This document shows, in pieces, positions 1-6,825 of a DNA stretch of 6,825 bases. Positions within the stretch are counted from its first letter, which is position 1; each line of letters begins with the position of its first letter. Source of the stretch: Pseudomonadota bacterium. Its GTDB lineage: Bacteria; Myxococcota_A; Polyangia; Polyangiales; Sandaracinaceae. The notes beneath the pieces are model-generated. The model was not told the DNA's origin. It did no database searches and was given only the letters and a program-made list of their open reading frames with translations. The stretch covers positions 1-6,825 of the forward strand of contig JAEZBP010000579.1 of the NCBI GenBank assembly GCA_023427125.1. Reading direction: 5' to 3'. A program made the position numbers and the translations under genes.

Positions 1-9
1 GTCGCGCCG

Positions 10-50
10 GCGCGAGGCCTCGACGCGTGTTGCATCCCCCGGCCTCGCGC
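10..50. repeat. 10-bp perfect inverted repeat upstream of the crotonase gene
   Basis: GCGCGAGGCC at 10-19 and its exact complement GGCCTCGCGC at 41-50 are separated by 21 bases, with arm centres 31 bp apart, close to three helical turns. Each arm also overlaps a local palindrome (CGAGGCCTCG at 13-22, CTCGCGCGAG at 44-53). The right arm ends 15 bases before the ATG at 66. It could be an operator for a dimeric repressor or an RNA hairpin, but high GC makes chance repeats commoner. Confidence 0.35.
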
Positions 51-65
51 GAGACCCTCCGCGCC

Positions 66-977
66 ATGACCGAGCTGACGACGATGACCTACGCGGTCGA
101 GGGCCGCGTCGCGCGCATCACGCTGAACCGACCCGCGCGGGGGAACGGGATCACCCTCGCGATGCCGCGCGAGCTCGCCGCGTGTGTGGAGCGCGCGGAT
201 CTCGATCCCGCCGTGCACGTGATGGTGCTGAGCGGCAACGGCAAGGGCTTCTGCGGAGGCTACGATCTCGTCGCGAGCGCCGAGGGGAACATGGCGGGAA
301 TGAGCCTCGATGGCCCGGATGGCTCGCCGCTCGATCCCCGCGTGATCGGCGCGAACCACGACCCGAGCGAGACGTGGGATCCGGTCGTCGACTACCAGAT
401 GATGAGCCGCAACGTCCGCGGCTTCATGAGCCTCTTCCACGCGGACAAGCCGGTGATCTGCAAGGTCCACGGCTTCTGCGTCGCGGGCGGCACCGACATG
501 GCGCTCTGCAGCGATCTCCTGGTCATCGCGAGCGACGCGAAGATCGGCTACCCGCCGGCGCGCGTGTGGGGTGTGCCGACGACGATGGTCTGGGCGCACC
601 GCATCGGCATCGAGAAGGCCAAGCGGCTGCTCTTCACGGGCGACTGCCTCAGCGGCCGCGAGGCGGTCGAGTGGGGGCTCGCCATCGAGCACGCGCCGGC
701 CGAGTCGCTCGACGAGCGCGTCGAGATCCTCGCAGCGCGGATCGCGCGGGTGCCGATCAACCAGCTCGTGATGCACAAGAAGGTGATCAACCAGACTGTG
801 ATGGCCCAGGGCCTCCACGCCGGGCAGGTGATGGGCGTCTTCTTCGACGGAATCGCGCGGCACACCAAGGAGGGCTACGGCTTCGCCGCACGGGCGATGG
901 CCGAGGGCTTCAAGACCGCGGTGAGCGAGCGGGACGAGCCCTTCGGCGACGCCGGCCCCTCGACCTTCAAGGGCTGA
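66..977 (+). CDS. Crotonase / enoyl-CoA hydratase family protein
   Basis: This 303-residue protein has the crotonase fold signature and should bind an acyl-CoA thioester in the cytoplasm. The first oxyanion-hole segment is GNGKGFCGGYDL (residues 58-69 region) and the second is HGFCVAGGTDMALCSD (135-150), followed by the IGYPPARVWGVP segment (160-171) and the usual KRLLFTGDCLSGREAVEWGL stretch near 187-205. Aligned by eye to rat mitochondrial enoyl-CoA hydratase, the two catalytic glutamates (Glu144 and Glu164 there) fall on Asp144 and Pro164 here, so simple hydratase chemistry is doubtful. An insert of about 45 residues (70-115) separates the oxyanion segments, longer than in minimal hydratases. 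I chose the ATG at 66 because the fold begins within ten residues of it; the frame stays open to the left edge through a GTG at 27, but those residues look non-conserved. No clear Shine-Dalgarno precedes it. Family assignment is secure; the substrate and exact reaction are unknown. Confidence 0.9.
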   Translation: MTELTTMTYAVEGRVARITLNRPARGNGITLAMPRELAACVERADLDPAVHVMVLSGNGKGFCGGYDLVASAEGNMAGMSLDGPDGSPLDPRVIGANHDPSETWDPVVDYQMMSRNVRGFMSLFHADKPVICKVHGFCVAGGTDMALCSDLLVIASDAKIGYPPARVWGVPTTMVWAHRIGIEKAKRLLFTGDCLSGREAVEWGLAIEHAPAESLDERVEILAARIARVPINQLVMHKKVINQTVMAQGLHAGQVMGVFFDGIARHTKEGYGFAARAMAEGFKTAVSERDEPFGDAGPSTFKG

Positions 978-984
978 GAGGCTC

Positions 985-1985
985 CTACGGTGCGAGCAGC
1001 GAGTCGTCCTCGGCGGAGACCCCGTCGCGGAAGAGCTCGATCAGCGCGGGGACCGCGCGGCCGGTCGTCTCCGCGTCGGCGCGGACGGAGGCGCGCACGC
1101 GGGTGCCGCTGGCCTCGACCCGCGCGCGCTCGGCGAGGTGGCGCAGCGGGAGCGAGTCCTCGGAGCTCCCGACCGCGCGCACCATGCCCTCGATGATCAC
1201 CGCGACCATCGCCGCGGTCGAGGGATCGTCGAGCTCCGCGGTGACATCGAGCGAGAGCGGACCGTCGAGATCGGCCCGGCCCGCGATCGAGACGAGGAGC
1301 CCGTCGCCCTCCTCGTCGCCGCCGAAGCTCTGTCGGGCGATGGCCAGCCCGATCGTCGCTCGCTCGATCTCGAGCTCCTCGATGAGCCCGCGCACCGAGC
1401 GCGGCCAGCGCGGCGCGCCGCTCGCCATGTGCGTCCGCGCGATGACGCCCTCCATGTGGGCCCGCGTCCCCGTGAGCACCAGCGTGTCGGGCCGCAGCTG
1501 CGAGACGGTGGTCGGATCGCCCGGCGTGCCGGCGACCCACACGCGCTGGCCGCGCACGTCGATAGGCACCGACCGCTCGGGCGCGCTCGCGTCGAGCTGC
1601 TCGATCTCGTCGGGGCGGTAGTCGCCGCGCGCGAAGAGCAGGAGCTCCTCCTCGCCGTCCTCGGCGGCGGCGGGGAGTATCGCGACGAGCATCAGATCGG
1701 TGCGCTCGAGCACCGACGCAAAGCTCTCCCGGAGCGCGTCATCCTCGACCTCGCCGAGCAGCTCGCGGAAGAGCGGCTCGAGCGCGGCGTGATGCGGTGA
1801 GCGTCGCAGGCGCTCCAGATCGATCCGGAGGAACCCGAGCGTGTCGAGCGGCAGCAGCGTCGCCCAGTCGAGCGGCTCGTCCGCGCGGACCGGAGGAGGT
1901 GCGACCGGCTCGACAACTTGGCGCGCCGGGGCCCCGCACGCTGCCAGCGCGAGGACGACGATCACAAGGGTCGCTCGGGCGCGCA

Positions 1986-1986
<1 letters not shown>
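985..1986 (-). CDS. Putative lipoprotein of unknown function, coupled to the response regulator
   Basis: This 333-residue protein starts with a short basic n-region, a hydrophobic stretch and a lipobox LALAAC, so signal peptidase II would be expected to cut before Cys17. The +2 residue is Gly, compatible with outer-membrane sorting, though those rules are not proven for this lineage. A proline-rich linker (about 22-36) follows. The rest is acidic, soluble alpha/beta sequence with no further cysteine and no second membrane segment. The stretch beginning LPLDTLGFLRIDLERLRRSP (46-65) resembles the N-termini of periplasmic DUF3352-like proteins, but I cannot confirm that. The ATG overlaps the stop of the upstream regulator by one base (TGATG), and an AGGGA lies three bases upstream, so translation is probably coupled. 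The stop faces the crotonase stop across 7 bp. No function can be assigned; a role in sensing or output linked to the regulator is only inferred from position. Confidence 0.85.
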
Positions 1987-3350
<1,364 letters not shown>

Positions 3351-3359
3351 GCGGGGGTG

Positions 3360-3365
3360 AGTATG
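3360..3365 (-). promoter_or_regulatory. Possible -10 element of the response regulator operon
   Basis: Read on the minus strand this is CATACT, four of six matches to TATAAT, ending nine bases before the regulator ATG at 3350. No convincing -35 is seen 16-18 bases further upstream. If used, the leader would be only two or three bases. The rest of the 110-bp divergent gap (3351-3460) holds no other element I can support apart from the toxin-antitoxin promoter. Confidence 0.2.
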
Positions 3366-3434
3366 CCACTTGCTCGTCGATTTTCGCCCCTCGGTCCGCG
3401 CTCGGGCCCGGCCGATGCGCAACAGAAGCCGACG

Positions 3435-3460
3435 GCGCCCAGCGGGGCTATGATGGGCGC
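3435..3460 (+). promoter_or_regulatory. Likely promoter and operator of the toxin-antitoxin operon
   Basis: TATGAT at 3449-3454 matches the -10 consensus at five of six positions and ends six bases before the antitoxin ATG, so transcription would start at or next to the start codon. It is flanked by a 6-bp inverted repeat, GCGCCC (3435-3440) and GGGCGC (3455-3460), with arm centres 20 bp apart, placed where an autoregulating toxin-antitoxin complex might bind. I see no good -35 hexamer, so the promoter call is moderate and the operator call weak. Confidence 0.4.
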
Positions 3461-3706
3461 ATGGGCTCGTCCGCAAAACGCCTGCTGAACGATGCGCTCC
3501 AGCTCCCGGAGAAGGACCGTGGCGAGCTCGCCGCGCGCCTGCTCGAGAGCCTCGACGACGTCACCGAAGATCCGGCCGAGGTGCGCCGTGCGTGGGAGCT
3601 CGAGCTCGAGCGTCGTGTGCGTGAGGTTCAGGACGGAACGGCCGAGCTCGTCGACGGCGACGAGTTTCTGCATGAGCTGCGCGCGTGGCGGCCAGCCGAC
3701 CGTTGA
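3461..3706 (+). CDS. Type II antitoxin, addiction module component family
   Basis: This 81-residue acidic helical protein matches the 'putative addiction module component' antitoxins (TIGR02574 / Unstab_antitox type). It has an N-terminal segment ALQLPEKDRGELAARLLESL (12-31), an acidic middle, and a C-terminal helix with AWELELERRVREVQDG (44-59) followed by AELVDGDEFLHELR. In such pairs the antitoxin binds and neutralises the partner toxin and is itself protease-sensitive. Its stop overlaps the start region of a RelE/ParE-like gene, the standard antitoxin-first order. The ATG at 3461 lies six bases after a TATGAT hexamer and has no Shine-Dalgarno, hinting at a leaderless transcript. The family assignment is by motif pattern, without a database search. 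Confidence 0.88.
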   Translation: MGSSAKRLLNDALQLPEKDRGELAARLLESLDDVTEDPAEVRRAWELELERRVREVQDGTAELVDGDEFLHELRAWRPADR

Positions 3707-3996
3707 CCCCGCCGCGCATTCATCGGGCCGCGCGCGCGGAGATCCTCGCCACGCTCGCACAGTACGACGCAATCGATCCGGCGCTCGCAGTCGATCTGCG
3801 GAAGCGCATCGAGGCCGCCTATCTGCGGATCGGCATGCGCCCTCTGCAATTCCCGCCGCACCTGCGCGGCACGCGCCAGTGTCTCCTCCGGCGGTTTCCC
3901 TTCTCGATCGTCTTCACTGTCGAGCCCGAGCTCGTCGTGCTCGCGTTCGCGCATCAGCGGCGCCGACCAGGTTACTGGTCGCGCCGCAAGCCATAG
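3685..3996 (+). CDS. Type II toxin, RelE/ParE superfamily
   Basis: A small basic protein (103 residues from the GTG at 3685) ending in the conserved core of this superfamily: LLRRFPFSIVFTVEPELVVLAFAHQ (68-91) followed by RRRPGYW (92-98). The N-terminal part has the usual HRAARAEI strand/helix and a second helix (DPALAVDLRKRIEAAY, 31-46). Members either cleave mRNA on the ribosome (RelE) or poison gyrase (ParE); the sequence does not tell which. Two starts are possible. GTG at 3685 overlaps the antitoxin by 22 bases and is used here because GTG is the commoner start. TTG at 3703 overlaps the antitoxin stop by four bases (TTGA) and gives a 97-residue form whose N-terminus (TPPRIHRAARAEI) fits the family at least as well. 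Neither has a good Shine-Dalgarno, so coupling to antitoxin translation is likely. The core residues look intact. Confidence 0.88.
   Translation: MAASRPLTPPRIHRAARAEILATLAQYDAIDPALAVDLRKRIEAAYLRIGMRPLQFPPHLRGTRQCLLRRFPFSIVFTVEPELVVLAFAHQRRRPGYWSRRKP
3964..3981 (+). other. Perfect 7-bp hairpin in the 3' end of the toxin gene
   Basis: CGACCAG (3964-3970), a GTTA loop and CTGGTCG (3975-3981) form a 7-bp stem-loop within the codons for RPGYWS near the toxin's C-terminus. There is no T-tract after it, so it is not a standard intrinsic terminator. It may be a by-product of the conserved protein motif, or an RNA-stability element. Confidence 0.3.
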
Positions 3997-4057
3997 CGGG
4001 TGGGAAGCTCTGGCTGATCGATCGCGCAGGGGCCGTGTCGCGCGTACCCTGCTGGTC

Positions 4058-4933
4058 GTGGGCTCCTCCTCGATCACCCTGGTGCTGCTCGCGTGCTGCC
4101 TGCTCGCGGGGTGCTATCAGCGGCACGCGCCCTGGGAGCGCGCGGCGCCGGATGGGAGCGCCATCTCGATGCGCGTCGATGTCGGCGGGGGCTGGGCTTC
4201 CGGTGGTGGCTTCCTCGAGGTGCGCTTCGACGGCACCTACGCCGCCTCGCCCACGAACGAGCTCCGCGTCTGCACCGGGACGCTCAGCCCCGCGGCGCTC
4301 GGCCGATGGGCAGAGCTGATCGAGCGCACCGGCGCGTTCGGCCGCGACGGGGTGCAGGGCCCCGACATCGCCGACGGAGGCAGCGCGGTCGTTCGGCTCG
4401 CGTCCGAAGACGGCTCCACCACTACGTTCACGATGCTCGGTGGCCCCGCCGCCGGCTGGGATCCCGCGCTCGATGGGTTTCGGCGAGGAGCGGAGGAGCT
4501 CTGGGCGACGCTCGACGTCGAGGGCTGTGCGCCGGCCGCGCTCGACCCGGCGACGACCTACCTCTCGGCGTGGATCCATCCCTTCGACCTGCGCGACGAG
4601 GCGCGGGGCTCCGCCAGGCTCGAGATCGCGCCCGACGGAGCGGTCCGAGGCGCCGTCGGGTTCTGGTGGTCCGAGGACGACGAGCTCGAGACCTGCGCGC
4701 CGCTCACCGAATCCGAGCTCCTTTGGGATGTCGTGCTCGCCAGCGGGCCTTTCGACGTGCGCGATCCGGACGGGTGGCGGAGCGTGGGCGTGAGCGTCTC
4801 GACCGAGGTCACGGCCGCTGACGGGACCACGCACGAACGACGGGTGTACGGCAAGATGCAGCCCTCCCGACCCGAGCAGGCCGCTCTCCAGGACGCGCTC
4901 GTCGCGCTGGTCGAGACCCACTGCCCGCCGTGA
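4058..4933 (+). CDS. Putative lipoprotein of unknown function
   Basis: A 291-residue protein with a short signal sequence and a textbook lipobox LLAGC, placing the lipidated residue at Cys19 with Tyr at +2. The mature part is acidic and rich in glycine, tryptophan and beta-strand-like segments (for example SMRVDVGGGWASGGGFLEVR, 37-56). It contains four further cysteines (72, 157, 213, 289), which could form disulphides in the periplasm. I recognise no enzymatic motif or named domain. The start is GTG at 4058; it gives a sensible signal peptide and no other ATG/GTG/TTG lies close upstream in frame. It begins 61 bp after the toxin gene and ends 46 bp before the S1-domain gene, all on the same strand, so it might be read from the same transcript, though a promoter in the 61-bp gap cannot be excluded. 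It is probably a lineage-restricted envelope protein. Confidence 0.82.
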   Translation: MGSSSITLVLLACCLLAGCYQRHAPWERAAPDGSAISMRVDVGGGWASGGGFLEVRFDGTYAASPTNELRVCTGTLSPAALGRWAELIERTGAFGRDGVQGPDIADGGSAVVRLASEDGSTTTFTMLGGPAAGWDPALDGFRRGAEELWATLDVEGCAPAALDPATTYLSAWIHPFDLRDEARGSARLEIAPDGAVRGAVGFWWSEDDELETCAPLTESELLWDVVLASGPFDVRDPDGWRSVGVSVSTEVTAADGTTHERRVYGKMQPSRPEQAALQDALVALVETHCPP

Positions 4934-4979
4934 GCGAGTCGCTACCTCCGGGCCCGAGGCGTGGTAGATCCCGCCCACC

Positions 4980-6431
4980 ATGGCCAACGGAAATGAGAGC
5001 TTCGCGGAGCTGTTCGCTCGCGAGGCGGTGAGCAGCGGGCGCTCGCGCAAGCTGTCGATGGGTGACGAGGTCGAGGGCGTCGTCGCGCACATCAGCGCCG
5101 AGGCGGTGCTGATCGATCTCGACGCGAAGCAGCAGGGCTACTTCGACCGGATGGATCTCGTCGGCCCCGACGGCGAGCTGGTCGTGAAGGTCGGCGACAA
5201 GGCGAAGGGGCGCGTCGTCGCGATCGACGCCGACGGCTCCGAGATCAAGCTGGCCACCGCGCTCGGCAAGGAAGCGGGCAAGCAGCAGCTCTTCCTCGCG
5301 CTCGAGCAGCAGATCCCGATCGACGGGAAGATCGTCGCCATCAACAAGGGCGGCGCCGAGGTCGAGGTGGCCGGGCTGCGCGGCTTCTGCCCGAAGTCGC
5401 AGCTCGACATCCGCTTCGTCGAGGACCCGAACACACTGATCGGGCAGGTGCTCCGCTTCGAGGTCGTCGAGATCAAGGATCGCGACGTGGTGCTCTCACG
5501 GCGACGGCTGATGGAACGCGAGGCGAGCGCCGCGCGCGAGGCCATCCAGTCGAAGCTCGAGGAGGGCGCGACGATGCGCGGCCGGGTCACGCAGGTGCGC
5601 GAGTTCGGCGCCTTCGTGGACGTCGGTGGCGTCGAGGGGCTCATCCCGATGCGCGAGCTGAGCCACGACCGCGTGCAGCGCGCCGAGGACGTGGTCACCG
5701 TCGGCGACGTCGTCGAGGTGAAGATCCTCAAGCTCGAGCACGAGCCCGACCCGAAGCGTGGGGGCGAGAGGCTCAAGATCACCCTCTCACTCAAGGCGCT
5801 CGCCGGCGATCCTTGGGCCGGCGCGCTCACGATCGCGCCGGTCGGGCAGGTCGTCGCCGGACAGGTCACGCGCATGACCGAGTTCGGCGCCTTCGTGCGG
5901 CTCGCGCCCGGCGTCGAGGGCCTCTTGCACATCTCGGAGCTCAACGCGCGCGCGACGCGGCCCGAAGACGCGCTCGAGATCGGCGAGCAGCTGCTCCTGG
6001 TCGTGAAGGACGTGGATCTCGCGCGCCGCCGCATCTCGCTGGCGCTCTCCGAAGAAGGCGCGAAGCCCGGCGAGAAGGCCAAGGACATGCGCCCGGTGCT
6101 CAACGCGATCGTCAACGCGACGGTCGAGAAGCACGAGCGCTTCGGCGTCTTCGTGCAGGTGGCGGGCACGCAGGGCCGAGCCGGCCGCGGCCTCGTCCCG
6201 AACGCCGAGCTCGCGCTGCGCGCCGGCTCCGACGTGCGCAAGGATCTCCCGCTCGGCACGACCATCCGCGCGAAGGTGATCGACGCGACCGACGGCCGGC
6301 TGCGCCTCAGCATCCGCGCCGCCCTCGACGACGCGGAGCGCGCGGACTTCGACAGCTACAAGGACCAGCAGGCCTCGCGCGGCGGCATGGGCACGCTCGG
6401 TGATCTGCTGAAGCAGAAGCTCGGCAAGTAG
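4980..6431 (+). CDS. S1 RNA-binding domain protein with five repeats (ribosomal protein S1-like)
   Basis: This 483-residue protein contains five S1 (OB-fold) repeats at about 26-95, 111-176, 194-272, 287-357 and 371-448, then a basic tail ending GTLGDLLKQKLGK. Repeats 3 and 4 are canonical (EFGAFV followed by VEGL); 1 and 2 are divergent; 5 has FGVFV and a longer strand 3-4 loop. E. coli S1 has six repeats and 557 residues, so this is shorter. The N-terminus ESFAELFAREA (6-16) closely resembles ESFAQLFEESL at the start of E. coli S1, the segment that docks on ribosomal protein S2, which suggests ribosome association. It should bind single-stranded RNA in the cytoplasm, with a role in translation initiation or RNA metabolism. 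It may be the organism's S1 or, perhaps more likely, a paralogue, so I give no symbol. ATG at 4980 is the first start; there is no Shine-Dalgarno. Confidence 0.93.
   Translation: MANGNESFAELFAREAVSSGRSRKLSMGDEVEGVVAHISAEAVLIDLDAKQQGYFDRMDLVGPDGELVVKVGDKAKGRVVAIDADGSEIKLATALGKEAGKQQLFLALEQQIPIDGKIVAINKGGAEVEVAGLRGFCPKSQLDIRFVEDPNTLIGQVLRFEVVEIKDRDVVLSRRRLMEREASAAREAIQSKLEEGATMRGRVTQVREFGAFVDVGGVEGLIPMRELSHDRVQRAEDVVTVGDVVEVKILKLEHEPDPKRGGERLKITLSLKALAGDPWAGALTIAPVGQVVAGQVTRMTEFGAFVRLAPGVEGLLHISELNARATRPEDALEIGEQLLLVVKDVDLARRRISLALSEEGAKPGEKAKDMRPVLNAIVNATVEKHERFGVFVQVAGTQGRAGRGLVPNAELALRAGSDVRKDLPLGTTIRAKVIDATDGRLRLSIRAALDDAERADFDSYKDQQASRGGMGTLGDLLKQKLGK
5601..5897 (+). repeat. 18-bp exact direct repeat within S1 domains 3 and 4
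   Basis: GAGTTCGGCGCCTTCGTG occurs at 5601-5618 and again at 5880-5897, in frame and 279 bp (93 codons) apart. It encodes the EFGAFV strand of two consecutive S1 domains and reflects domain duplication under strong codon bias. Confidence 0.85.
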
Positions 6432-6437
6432 CGAGCG

Positions 6438-6692
6438 TCAGCGGGCGAGGCGATCGACCAGCGCGACGTACTCGTCGCGCGCCTTCTCCGCGCTCATGCC
6501 CTTGCGGCCGGACCAGGCGTCCCACTTCGCGCGGCCCCTCGGGTCGAGCATGCCGGGGCGCTTGCCGCTCACGTCGCCCTCGGTCGCCTGCTTGTAGAGG
6601 CCGTAGAGCTCGAGCAAGACGTCGTTGCCCGGGCGCTTCGGCAGGCCCTGCACGCGCTTTGCCGCATCCTGGAATTCCTCGACGGTCGCCAT
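6438..6692 (-). CDS. Acyl-CoA-binding protein (ACBP)
   Basis: An 84-residue protein of the usual ACBP length, matching bovine ACBP along its whole length by eye. The signature LYGLYKQATEGD (29-40) is followed by KRPGMLD (44-50) and AKWDAW (55-60). The residues that contact the CoA and acyl chain in bovine ACBP (Tyr28, Lys32, Lys54, Tyr73) correspond to Tyr30, Lys34, Lys56 and Tyr75 here, all conserved. It should bind medium- and long-chain acyl-CoA esters in the cytoplasm as a carrier and buffer, with no catalysis. ACBP is near-universal in eukaryotes but patchy in bacteria. The ATG at 6692 has a strong GGAGG seven bases upstream, inside the last codons of the preceding gene, which ends two bases before it, so the two are probably co-transcribed and translationally coupled. 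Confidence 0.95.
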   Translation of the reverse strand: MATVEEFQDAAKRVQGLPKRPGNDVLLELYGLYKQATEGDVSGKRPGMLDPRGRAKWDAWSGRKGMSAEKARDEYVALVDRLAR

Positions 6693-6694
6693 GA

Positions 6695-6825
6695 TCAGTC
6701 CTCCCTCTCGGCCAGCTTGAGCTTGTTCTTCGCCGCGGTCGCGATCTTCTTGCGGCCGCCTTGCTTCACGACCTCTTCGAGCAGCTCCTCGCCGGCCGGC
6801 ATGCCGTCCTCGAGGAAGCAGAAGC
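6695..6825 (-). CDS. C-terminal end of an unidentified gene, cut by the window edge
   Basis: Reading the minus strand from the right edge, 42 codons run without a stop to a TGA at 6697-6695, two bases before the ACBP start. The visible sequence begins FCFLEDGMPAGEELL and ends with a strongly basic, then acidic tail: GGRKKIATAAKNKLKLAERED. The frame fits the codon bias of the window and its last codons carry the ACBP Shine-Dalgarno, so I take it as the 3' end of a real gene upstream in the same operon. Too little is visible to name a family. Confidence 0.6.
   Translation of the reverse strand, partial: FCFLEDGMPAGEELLEEVVKQGGRKKIATAAKNKLKLAERED
6699..6705 (-). promoter_or_regulatory. Shine-Dalgarno of the acyl-CoA-binding protein gene
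   Basis: The minus strand reads GGGAGGA here, with the GGAGG core seven bases from the ATG at 6692. It fixes the ACBP start and lies within the final codons of the upstream gene. It is the only strong ribosome-binding site in the window. Confidence 0.85.

Noticed and set aside
182..1621. A 479-codon open frame on + spanning the crotonase and the opposite-strand lipoprotein
   Set aside because: It crosses two real genes in other frames and its translation is arginine-rich with no domain.
3351..3372. A sigma-54 -24-like TGGCAT on the minus strand upstream of the regulator
   Set aside because: There is no TTGC-type -12 element at the required spacing; the downstream bases are a C-run.
3351..3476. 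A 42-residue N-terminal extension of the response regulator up to 3476
   Set aside because: The extension is basic and unlike a receiver domain, would cover the divergent promoter region, and the family normally begins just before the VLVVDDE strand.
4945..4959. GC-rich hairpin (CCTC / GAGG around CGGGCCC) between the second lipoprotein and the S1 gene
   Set aside because: The stem is only four base pairs and no T-tract follows, so I do not call a terminator; it is typical of random GC-rich sequence.
4971..4983. Kozak-like CCCACCATGG at the S1 start
   Set aside because: All other evidence is bacterial and such a match is common by chance in GC-rich DNA.
5138..6313. A 391-codon open frame on - opposite the S1 gene
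   Set aside because: It lies opposite a five-repeat S1 protein and is Ser/Arg/Thr-rich low-complexity sequence.

Overview
The window is strongly GC-rich, with the third-position G/C bias that produces long open frames on the strand opposite most genes. Its mix of an NtrC-type sigma-54 activator, two lineage-specific lipoproteins, an S1-domain protein, a crotonase and a bacterial acyl-CoA-binding protein suggests a Gram-negative, large-genome bacterium, most likely a myxobacterium or related deltaproteobacterium. This is an inference from gene style and composition; there is no rRNA or other marker to confirm it.

Layout, left to right. (1) A crotonase-family gene on + (66-977), preceded by a 10-bp inverted repeat. 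(2) A two-gene operon on -: an NtrC-like response regulator (3350 down to 1986) whose stop codon shares a base with the start of a lipoprotein gene (1986 down to 985). The lipoprotein gene converges on the crotonase with a 7-bp gap. (3) A 110-bp divergent promoter region (3351-3460). (4) On +, a small type II toxin-antitoxin pair: an antitoxin of the 'addiction module component' family and a RelE/ParE-fold toxin overlapping its end. (5) Still on +, a second lipoprotein of unknown function (4058-4933) and a five-repeat S1 RNA-binding protein (4980-6431). (6) On -, converging on the S1 gene with a 6-bp gap, an acyl-CoA-binding protein gene (6692 down to 6438), coupled to the end of an unidentified gene that runs off the right edge.

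The genes do not form one obvious pathway. The two linked pairs are the regulator with its translationally coupled lipoprotein and the toxin with its antitoxin, which share the divergent promoter region. The crotonase and the acyl-CoA-binding protein both handle acyl-CoA, but they lie more than 5 kb apart in unconnected transcription units. No gene-free stretch exceeds about 110 bp, and I saw no tRNA, rRNA, CRISPR array, insertion sequence or attachment site.

I do not see a clearly new multi-gene system. The points most worth a second look are the crotonase lacking both classical catalytic glutamates, the regulator-lipoprotein coupling without a kinase, the leaderless-type promoter geometry at the toxin-antitoxin operon, and the S1 protein with an N-terminus resembling the ribosome-docking helix of E. 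coli S1.
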